30,024 nucleotides of DNA. Source: JAIBBG01 sp043748015. GTDB taxonomy: Bacteria > Bacteroidota > Bacteroidia > Flavobacteriales_D > Sanyastnellaceae. Positions 23,894 through 30,024 of the stretch are shown piece by piece (the stretch's first letter is position 1; every line of letters starts with the position of its first letter). Under the pieces are notes generated by a model, which did not search any database, was not told where the DNA came from, and worked only from the letters and a program-made list of their open reading frames with translations. A program made the position numbers and the translations under genes. Location: contig JAYTOA010000034.1 of the NCBI GenBank assembly GCA_043748015.1, forward strand, positions 1-30,024, given 5' to 3'.

Positions 23894-25903
23894 ATGTTCT
23901 TCCCGAAACTCCTCTCACCACTCAACGTGGGAACTACGACGCTCAAAAACCGCGTGCTCATGGGTTCTATGCACACAGGTTTGGAGGAGGAGAAAAATGG
24001 ATTTGATAAACTCGCGGCGTTTTACGCAGAGCGTGCAAGAGGTGGTGTTGGACTGATTGTCACCGGTGGAATTTCTCCGGATATTTTTGGTCGACTTACT
24101 CCTTTCGCATCAAAGATGACGAACAATTCGGAGTCGGATAAGCACAAGAAAATTACTCAAGCAGTGCATGATGAAGGCGGAAAAATTTGCATGCAGATAC
24201 TGCATGCCGGTCGTTATGCGTACCATCCATTATCTGTCGCGCCATCTAGAATCAAAGCGCCCATTTCTCCATTCAAGCCATGGAAGATGCCTTCATGGCT
24301 CGTGAAAAAAACCATCAGCAATTTTATACGTGCAGCGAAACTTGCCAAGCGCGCGGGTTATGATGGTGTGGAAGTGATGGGCAGTGAAGGTTATCTCATC
24401 AATCAATTTCTGGTGACGCGCACGAATCAACGCACGGATCGCTGGGGTGGCAGTTATGAAAACAGAATGAAGTTTCCGGTGGAGATTGTTCGCGGTATTC
24501 GCGAAGCTGTCGGAGAAGATTTCATCATCATCTATCGCTTGTCCATGCTCGACCTGGTGGACGATGGTCAGTCGAGTGAGGAAGTGGAAAAGCTCGCGAT
24601 CGCTATCGAAAAAGCCGGCGCATCCATCATCAATACCGGCATCGGTTGGCACGAAGCGCGCATACCTACCATCGCGCAGATGGTGCCGCGCGGTGCTTAC
24701 ACATGGGTGACGAAAAGTCTCATGGGCAAAGTGAAAATTCCATTGATCACCACGAACAGAATCAACACACCTGAACTGGCGGAAAAAATAATTGAAGAAG
24801 GTTTTGCCGACATGGTTTCCATGGCGCGACCTTTTCTCGCCGATCCGAATTTCGTGATGAAAGCAACTGCAGGAAAAAGCGATGAGATCAATACTTGTAT
24901 TGCCTGCAATCAAGCTTGTCTCGATCACATCTTCAAACAAAAAGTAGCGACGTGTCTGGTGAATCCTTTTGCTTGTAAAGAGACAGAATGGAAAATTACT
25001 CCTACAACCACAAAGAAAAATATTGCAGTGGTAGGCGCCGGTCCTGCGGGACTTTCATTCGCGGTAACAGCTGCACAGCGAGGTCACCACGTTTCACTTT
25101 TTGAAAGCGCGAGTGAGATTGGTGGTCAATTAAACATGGCCAAAGTGGTGAGCGGTAAAGAAGAATTTTACGAAACACTTCGATACTACCGTGTGATGAT
25201 GTCGAAGTATAACGTTCAAATATTTCTCAATAGAAAATTTGAGATGAGCGATGCTGCGCAATTTGATGAAGTCGTTTTTTCATCAGGTGTTCATCCGAGA
25301 AAAATTCGCATTGAAGGAATTGACTTGCCGCACGTGTTGAGTTATCCAAATGTGTTGCGCGATAAGTTGTCGACGGGAAAAAATGTCGTCATCATCGGCG
25401 CCGGGGGAATTGGAATTGATACCGCTATGTTTCTTCTCAAAGGAAGTGAACCCGAAGCGAAAAGAGAATTTATCGACAGGTGGAATATTGATGCAACACT
25501 TTCGCATCGCGGTGGTGTAGAGAAGCATTCTCAACATGAAAAACCGGAGAAGAATATTACCATTCTTCAACGCAAAAAAGGAAAGCCCGGTGCAGCTTTA
25601 GGAAAAACAACAGCGTGGATTCACCGCGAAGAATTGAAGAAGTACGGCGTGACGTACATGGATGGCATTGAGTACAAGCGCATCACTTCCACAGGTATTG
25701 AACTCGTGAGAGATGGCAAAGACATCACCATCGAAGCCGACAATGTTATCGTGTGTGCCGGCCAAGAAAGTGAGCGCACGCTTTATGAAGGCATGATGGC
25801 TATAGGTCGTAAAGTGCACATCATTGGAGGTGCTAAAGAAGCCGGTGAACTGGATGCCAAGCGCGCCATTTCCGATGGGACGAAACTCGCATGTGAAATT
25901 TAG
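23894..25903 (+). CDS. fadH: NADPH-dependent 2,4-dienoyl-CoA reductase (FadH)
   Basis: 669 residues from the ATG at 23894 (MFFPKLLSPLNVGTTTLKN), close to the 672 of E. coli FadH; the frame is open upstream but that part is not conserved. It has an N-terminal Old Yellow Enzyme barrel binding FMN (GVEVMGSEGYLINQFLV, RTNQRTDRWGGSYENR, NTGIGWHEARIPTIAQ, MVSMARPFLADP), a 4Fe-4S Cys cluster (NTCIACNQACLDHIF and ATCLVNP), an FAD-binding VVGAGPAGLSFAVTAA and an NADPH-binding VVIIGAGGIGIDTA. It reduces 2,4-dienoyl-CoA during beta-oxidation of unsaturated fatty acids. It stands alone between sugar genes, so its link to them is probably positional only. Confidence 0.95.
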   Translation: MFFPKLLSPLNVGTTTLKNRVLMGSMHTGLEEEKNGFDKLAAFYAERARGGVGLIVTGGISPDIFGRLTPFASKMTNNSESDKHKKITQAVHDEGGKICMQILHAGRYAYHPLSVAPSRIKAPISPFKPWKMPSWLVKKTISNFIRAAKLAKRAGYDGVEVMGSEGYLINQFLVTRTNQRTDRWGGSYENRMKFPVEIVRGIREAVGEDFIIIYRLSMLDLVDDGQSSEEVEKLAIAIEKAGASIINTGIGWHEARIPTIAQMVPRGAYTWVTKSLMGKVKIPLITTNRINTPELAEKIIEEGFADMVSMARPFLADPNFVMKATAGKSDEINTCIACNQACLDHIFKQKVATCLVNPFACKETEWKITPTTTKKNIAVVGAGPAGLSFAVTAAQRGHHVSLFESASEIGGQLNMAKVVSGKEEFYETLRYYRVMMSKYNVQIFLNRKFEMSDAAQFDEVVFSSGVHPRKIRIEGIDLPHVLSYPNVLRDKLSTGKNVVIIGAGGIGIDTAMFLLKGSEPEAKREFIDRWNIDATLSHRGGVEKHSQHEKPEKNITILQRKKGKPGAALGKTTAWIHREELKKYGVTYMDGIEYKRITSTGIELVRDGKDITIEADNVIVCAGQESERTLYEGMMAIGRKVHIIGGAKEAGELDAKRAISDGTKLACEI

Positions 25904-25941
25904 TTTTCACAATGTCAATAATGCGTGGAAATCACTTCAAA

Positions 25942-25970
25942 ACATACTTCGTGTATGTTGTACACTTTCC
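25942..25970 (+). promoter_or_regulatory. Candidate operator upstream of GH65 gene
   Basis: GTGTA-TGTTG-TACAC (25951-25965) lies within ACATACTT-C-GTGTA ... TACACTT-T-CC, almost the same as the site before pfkA (18629-18657) although the 5-base spacer differs completely. It ends 94 bp before the GH65 ATG. The TAATTTG at 25972 resembles a -7 box but is one base short of TAnnTTTG. Confidence 0.55.
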
Positions 25971-26064
25971 CTAATTTGGCCGCGAAAATTGAAACCGGAA
26001 ATAGAGGTGATGTCAGAAGTTTGTTGACCACTTTTAATTCACACAAATACCCATTGAAGTCAAT

Positions 26065-28290
26065 ATGATAAAGTACCTGATAACAGATCCGTGGAAAATT
26101 ATTGAAGAGGGATTCAAGCGCAAGCATCATCGTTCTTCGGAAAGTATGTTTTCTATTGGTAATGGTCGCTTTGGTCAACGCGCCAATCACGAAGAGAAAT
26201 TTACCGGACCATCGTTGCAGGGAAGTTATGTTGCCGGTGTTTACTATCCCGATAAAACCCGCGTAGGATGGTGGAAAAATGGTTATCCCGAATATTTTGC
26301 GAAGGTGCTCAACAGCACCAATTGGATAGGCATTCATGTTTGGGTGGATGATGAAGAACTAGATTTTGCAACATGTATCACTTCTAATTTTCGTCGTGAG
26401 CTGAATATGAAAGAGGGATATCTGTTTCGGACTTTCGACATTGAAATGCCATCAGGAAAAAAAGTACATGTGGAGGCCATGAGATTTTGTTCCATGGCCG
26501 ACGATGAAACGGCTGTTGTCAATTATTCAGTGACACCGTTGAACTTCACAGGCATGATTAAGTTTCAGCCTTATCTCGATGGCGACGTTCACAACCATGA
26601 TTCAAATTATGACGAAAAATTCTGGGAGCCCATTGCGCAAGAATCATCCAATGGTGAAGGATATGTCATCACGCAAACAAGAAAGACTGAATTCGATGTT
26701 GCGGTTGGAATGAAGTTGCAAGTGTTTCTAAAGGGGAAAGAAGTGCAACCGACTTATCATCATTCCTCGAAAGATTTTTATGCGGAGAACAATTTTGAGA
26801 AGGGGCTCAATCAAGGTGATACAATCACGCTTATCAAATATGTAAGTGTACTTTCTTCACTTAACTATAACAAATCCGATTTGATGAACATGTCGAAGAA
26901 GGCTGTTCATCGCGCATTCAACAGCGGATTTGACAAGATGCTTGCAGATCAAATTGCAAAGTGGAATGAGATATGGAAGCTCGCCGACATTGTGATAGAA
27001 GGCGATGATGAAGCGCAGCAAGCCATTCGCTTCAACATTTTTCATTTGAATCAAACATATACAGGTGAAGATTCACGCCTCAACATTGGACCGAAAGGAT
27101 TCACAGGAGAGAAGTATGGCGGTTCTACTTATTGGGATACAGAAGCCTATTGTCTTCCATTTTACATGAGCACCAAAGACCAGCATGTTGCACGTCAGTT
27201 GCTTGTTTATCGATACAATCATTTACATCGCGCTATTGATAACGCGCAGAAATTAGGCTTCACAAATGGCGCTGCATTGTATCCGATGGTGACGATGAAC
27301 GGCGAAGAATGTCACAATGAATGGGAGATCACCTTTGAAGAATTGCATCGCAACGGCGCTATCGCTTACGCCATTTTTAATTACGTGCGATACACCGGAG
27401 ACACTACTTATCTCAGCGAATACGGAATTGATGTATTGATGGCGATAGCTCGTTTCTGGTCACAACGCGTGCATTGGAGTGAAGCGAAAAAGCAATATGT
27501 GATGCATGGTGTAACAGGTCCGAATGAATACGAGAACAACGTCAACAACAATTGGTACACGAGTTATTTCGCCATCTGGTGCATGAAGTATTGCATGGAA
27601 GTCATTGCGTTTTTAAGAAATGAAAATGTAGGATTGCTGAAAGATAAGTTTAAGAAATACAGTTTTGATGAAGCGAACGAAACGAAGAAATGGAATCACA
27701 TCGTTGACAATATGTATTTCGGAAAGCTGGAGGGAACCAATATTTACTTGCAGCAAGACGGTTTCATGGATAAGGAGCTGATGCAGGCTTCACAACTGAA
27801 TGATGCTGAGCGTCCAATCAATCAGCATTGGAGTTGGGATCGCATTCTTCGTTCCTGTTTCATTAAGCAAGCAGATGTATTGCAAGGCTTGTATTTTTTC
27901 GAAGATCAATTTGCTGAGCAAATAATCAAAGACAATTTCGATTTCTACGAGCCGATGACAGTGCATGAGAGTTCGCTTTCACCTTGCGTGCATTCTATAC
28001 TCGCTGCAAAGTTGGGTTATGAAGAGAAGGCCTACGAAATGTATGTGCGTACATCGCGACTCGATTTGGATGACTACAATCATGAAGCGCATGAAGGTTT
28101 GCACATCACAAGTATGGCCGGCACATGGATGAGCATTGTGCAAGGGTTTGGTGGCATGCGATTGCAGAATGATGAACTTGTTTTCAATCCGATGTTGCCC
28201 AAGCAATGGAAAGCATATTCATTCAATGTATTGTTTCGCGGTAAAGTGATCAAAGTGGCTATGAATGCTGATGGCGTTTCTATCACCTAA
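26065..28290 (+). CDS. GH65 glycoside phosphorylase, probably maltose phosphorylase
   Basis: A 741-residue inverting phosphorylase. Family signs: FSIGNGRFGQRANHEE (29-44), GGSTYWDTEAYCLPFY (352-367), NGEECHNEWEITFEELHRNGAIAYAI (412-437), HGVTGPNEYENNV (481-493) with E488 as expected catalytic acid, and the C-terminal SSLSPCVHSILAAKLGY and RLDLDDYNHEAHEGLH. Inverting phosphorolysis yields beta-glucose 1-phosphate, the substrate of the pgmB product encoded nearby. From memory, the GPNEYENNVNNNWYT form is typical of maltose phosphorylases, whereas trehalose and kojibiose enzymes tend to have GPDEY; this needs a tree. No signal peptide, so it acts in the cytoplasm on imported disaccharide. A pfkA-type operator lies upstream. 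Confidence 0.92.
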   Translation: MIKYLITDPWKIIEEGFKRKHHRSSESMFSIGNGRFGQRANHEEKFTGPSLQGSYVAGVYYPDKTRVGWWKNGYPEYFAKVLNSTNWIGIHVWVDDEELDFATCITSNFRRELNMKEGYLFRTFDIEMPSGKKVHVEAMRFCSMADDETAVVNYSVTPLNFTGMIKFQPYLDGDVHNHDSNYDEKFWEPIAQESSNGEGYVITQTRKTEFDVAVGMKLQVFLKGKEVQPTYHHSSKDFYAENNFEKGLNQGDTITLIKYVSVLSSLNYNKSDLMNMSKKAVHRAFNSGFDKMLADQIAKWNEIWKLADIVIEGDDEAQQAIRFNIFHLNQTYTGEDSRLNIGPKGFTGEKYGGSTYWDTEAYCLPFYMSTKDQHVARQLLVYRYNHLHRAIDNAQKLGFTNGAALYPMVTMNGEECHNEWEITFEELHRNGAIAYAIFNYVRYTGDTTYLSEYGIDVLMAIARFWSQRVHWSEAKKQYVMHGVTGPNEYENNVNNNWYTSYFAIWCMKYCMEVIAFLRNENVGLLKDKFKKYSFDEANETKKWNHIVDNMYFGKLEGTNIYLQQDGFMDKELMQASQLNDAERPINQHWSWDRILRSCFIKQADVLQGLYFFEDQFAEQIIKDNFDFYEPMTVHESSLSPCVHSILAAKLGYEEKAYEMYVRTSRLDLDDYNHEAHEGLHITSMAGTWMSIVQGFGGMRLQNDELVFNPMLPKQWKAYSFNVLFRGKVIKVAMNADGVSIT

Positions 28291-28380
28291 AGTTGTACTT
28301 TCAATATTTTTAGCGATAAGTTTTTGAGTTTGCTAATACTTACAACGACGCGTATTGACATCTGTCATCCTTTTTGACGC

Positions 28381-28406
28381 TATGTGAACATTAATTTTGT
28401 CACATA
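28381..28406 (+). promoter_or_regulatory. Promoter -7 box inside an inverted repeat, before the MBL-rhodanese gene
   Basis: TATGTGA-N12-TCACATA is a perfect 7-bp inverted repeat that encloses TAATTTTG (28392-28399), a match to the Bacteroidota -7 consensus TAnnTTTG. A TTTG at 28373-28376 could be the -33 element, though the 15-bp spacing is short. The ATG follows at 28417. The layout suggests control by a dimeric repressor, perhaps one that senses sulfur stress, but the protein is unknown. Confidence 0.45.
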
Positions 28407-28416
28407 AAACTTCAAG

Positions 28417-29817
28417 ATGAATATTGAACAGATTTACACAGGTTGTCTTGCACAAGGCGCTTATTATATAACGAGTGAAGGCGAGGCAGCCATCATTGAT
28501 CCGCTGCGAGAAGTACAGCCATATCTCGATCGCTTACAAAGAGATGGAGTGAAATTGAAATACATTTTCGAAACACATTTTCACGCCGACTTTGTTTCAG
28601 GTCATATTGATTTAAGCAAGAAAACGGGCGCGCCAATCATTTACGGACCACTTGCCAATCCTGAGTTTGACGCAATCATTGCCTCGGATGGACAAGAATT
28701 CAAACTTGGAAAACTCACCATCAAAGTGCTTCACACTCCTGGTCACACGATGGAGAGCAGTGTTTATCTGTTGAAAGATGAAAACGGAAAAGACCATTGC
28801 ATTTTCTCAGGGGATACATTGTTCCTCGGCGATGTAGGTCGTCCGGATCTGGCGCAAAAAGCCGCTGACATGTCAATGGAAGATCTAGCTGGTTTTTTGT
28901 ATGAAAGTCTGATGAATAAAATCATGCCTTTGAGCGATGATGTAATTGTTTATCCGGCGCATGGAGCTGGCAGTGCTTGCGGAAAAAATATGATGAAGGA
29001 AACAATGGGAACGCTTGGTCAACAGAAAGAAATGAATTACGCTTTGCGTCAACCCAATAAAGAAAGTTTCATCAAGGCAGTTACAGATGGACTTTTACCA
29101 CCGCCTGCTTATTTCCCGATGAATGTTGCGATGAATAAGAAAGGCTATGAAAGTTATGAATCAGTAATGAATAAGGGGTTGCAGGCGCTGACAGTCGATC
29201 AATTTGAGTTGATTGCTGAATCAACAGATGCGATGATCCTTGACACGAGAAGTGCCGGAGAATTCTGGAAAGGCTTTATTCCACAATCGATCAGTATCGG
29301 ACTGAGTGGAGATTTTGCCCCATGGGTTGGTTCATTGATAGCAAACGTGAATCAGCCGTTATTGCTGGTAACCGACGAAGGAAAGGAAGAAGAGACGGTG
29401 ATGCGATTGAGCAGAGTTGGATTCGATAATTTGCTTGGACATTTAGAAGGAGGATTCAACGCATGGATGGCAAGTGGCAGGGAAATAGATAGAGTGAATC
29501 GTATCACGCCGGAGGTTTTTGCTTCTGAATGGATGCCGGGGATATCTGCAGTTTTGGATGTCCGCAAGGAAAGCGAGTTCGCAGGTGGACATGTTGCTTA
29601 CGCTGAATACAAGACACTTTCGGACATCAATAACTGGATCCGTGACATCAATCCGGAAAAGCATTTTTTCCTGCATTGTCAAGGAGGTTATCGCAGTATG
29701 ATGGCAGCATCGATTTTGCAGGCACGGGGTTACCGCAATTTCTCAGAAGTGGAAGGAGGATTTGGTGCCATTAGCAAAACCAATGTCGCGCAAGAAACAG
29801 GAGTAGTGAAGGCATAA
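28417..29817 (+). CDS. MBL-fold persulfide dioxygenase-like protein with two rhodanese domains
   Basis: 466 residues. The N-terminal metallo-beta-lactamase domain (1-240) is ETHE1-like: THFHADFVSGH (53-63), HTPGHT with H110, FSGDTLFLGDVGRPDL with D133, and YPAHGAGSACG with H182, fitting a mononuclear iron site. The first rhodanese domain (about 257-355) has LDTRSAGEF but Asp320 at the usual active-site Cys position (LLLVTDEGKEEE), so it is inactive. The second (about 365-460) has VLDVRKESEF and C421 in FLHCQGGYRS, an intact active site. Such fusions oxidise glutathione persulfide or related sulfane sulfur and move sulfur between acceptors, in sulfide detoxification. The gene is separate from its neighbours and has its own promoter. 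Confidence 0.93.
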   Translation: MNIEQIYTGCLAQGAYYITSEGEAAIIDPLREVQPYLDRLQRDGVKLKYIFETHFHADFVSGHIDLSKKTGAPIIYGPLANPEFDAIIASDGQEFKLGKLTIKVLHTPGHTMESSVYLLKDENGKDHCIFSGDTLFLGDVGRPDLAQKAADMSMEDLAGFLYESLMNKIMPLSDDVIVYPAHGAGSACGKNMMKETMGTLGQQKEMNYALRQPNKESFIKAVTDGLLPPPAYFPMNVAMNKKGYESYESVMNKGLQALTVDQFELIAESTDAMILDTRSAGEFWKGFIPQSISIGLSGDFAPWVGSLIANVNQPLLLVTDEGKEEETVMRLSRVGFDNLLGHLEGGFNAWMASGREIDRVNRITPEVFASEWMPGISAVLDVRKESEFAGGHVAYAEYKTLSDINNWIRDINPEKHFFLHCQGGYRSMMAASILQARGYRNFSEVEGGFGAISKTNVAQETGVVKA

Positions 29818-29903
29818 AGCCTGCTTCTACAGGCAGATGCAGAGAAAAATGACAGATTCCCGCAAATGTCGAAGCGAAATCAGAGCTTTTTTTACTGCAA
29901 AGC

Positions 29904-29933
29904 TTTGAAGTTTAGATGAGCTGCGTATATTTG
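29904..29933 (+). promoter_or_regulatory. Bacteroidota-type promoter of rpmE2
   Basis: TTTG (29904-29907, -33 element) and TATATTTG (29926-29933, -7 element of the TAnnTTTG type) are separated by 18 bp. Transcription should start near 29940, leaving a leader of about 20 bases before the ATG at 29960. This is the best promoter match in the window and fits a highly expressed ribosomal-protein gene. Confidence 0.7.
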
Positions 29934-29959
29934 CCGCCCATTTCAAGAATTACAAGACA

Positions 29960-30024
29960 ATGAAACAAGGTATACATCCCGAGAATTATAGATTAGTAGT
30001 TTTCAAAGACATGTCCAATGAATA
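29960..30024 (+). CDS. rpmE2: 50S ribosomal protein L31 type B, N-terminal part (cut by window edge)
   Basis: The 21 visible codons begin MKQGIHPENYRLVVFKDMS, which is the highly conserved start of the type B (zinc-free) L31 protein. Type A L31 would begin with a different sequence and carry Cys residues. The gene runs off the right end of the window. It is preceded by a good TTTG/TATATTTG promoter and is transcribed independently of the MBL-rhodanese gene. Confidence 0.93.
   Translation, partial: MKQGIHPENYRLVVFKDMSNE

Noticed and set aside
24293..24940. Minus-strand frame of 215 codons inside fadH
   Set aside because: The plus strand encodes a complete, highly conserved FadH; the opposite frame has no family features.
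29819..29834. Small hairpin GCCTG-N6-CAGGC after the MBL-rhodanese gene
   Set aside because: The stem is only 5 bp and no T-run follows, so it is a poor terminator.
1..30024. CRISPR arrays, tRNA/rRNA genes, integrases, toxin-antitoxin or defence genes
   Set aside because: I looked for regular repeats, conserved RNA stretches and the usual protein motifs and saw none in this window.

Overview
This window looks like the chromosome of an uncultured or poorly known member of the Bacteroidota, probably near Chitinophagales/Sphingobacteriia. The signs are a type IX secretion (T9SS) plug protein, a T9SS C-terminal sorting domain on a CotH-type protein, a TonB receptor followed by a BtuG-like surface propeller, LytS/LytTR signalling, weak Shine-Dalgarno use, and promoters of the TTTG / TAnnTTTG type (clearest before rpmE2). 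No phage, IS element, CRISPR array, tRNA or rRNA gene is visible. Most genes are intact and recognisable.

Layout. (1) 2-2496, plus strand: 3' part of a TonB-dependent receptor overlapping a BtuG-like lipoprotein by 4 bp, ending at a bidirectional hairpin. (2) 2589-4500, minus strand: YceI and the T9SS plug protein. (3) 4689-6808, plus strand: an ApbE-like lipoprotein with eroded active-site motifs, then tsaD. (4) 6852-7591, minus strand: a decayed gene for a secreted protein, whose signal peptide, N-terminal domain and DUF4397 domain can still be reconstructed across one frameshift and three in-frame stops. (5) 7698-15761, minus strand: a co-oriented run of Nudix-HTH regulator, CotH/LTD T9SS cargo, VOC protein, MmcQ/YjbR protein, CCA-adding enzyme, LiaF-like protein, LytS kinase and LytTR regulator. 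(6) 15868-22865, plus strand: secreted esterase, sugar MFS transporter, then a tight glycolytic cluster of pfkA, gapA, BadF-type sugar kinase, methylglyoxal-synthase-like protein and beta-phosphoglucomutase. (7) 22897-23037: a nested inverted-repeat (REP/MITE-like) element. (8) 23134-29817: TfoX-N domain protein with a histone H1-like lysine tail, fadH, a GH65 glycoside phosphorylase (probably maltose phosphorylase), and an MBL-rhodanese persulfide dioxygenase. (9) The start of rpmE2 (L31 type B) is cut by the right edge.

How it fits together. GH65 phosphorylase releases beta-glucose 1-phosphate, beta-phosphoglucomutase turns it into glucose 6-phosphate, and PfkA/GapA carry it down glycolysis, with the FucP-like transporter as a possible importer. 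The pfkA cluster and the GH65 gene lie about 7 kb apart, yet both carry the same upstream palindrome (GTGTA-N5-TACAC inside a longer conserved context). This points to one regulator controlling both; the Nudix-HTH protein in the window is a plausible but unproven candidate.

I found no clearly new defence or mobile system. The most interesting leads are the shared operator, the MGS-like protein lacking the catalytic Asp, the TfoX/H1-tail fusion, the T9SS-exported CotH protein and the reconstructable pseudogene.
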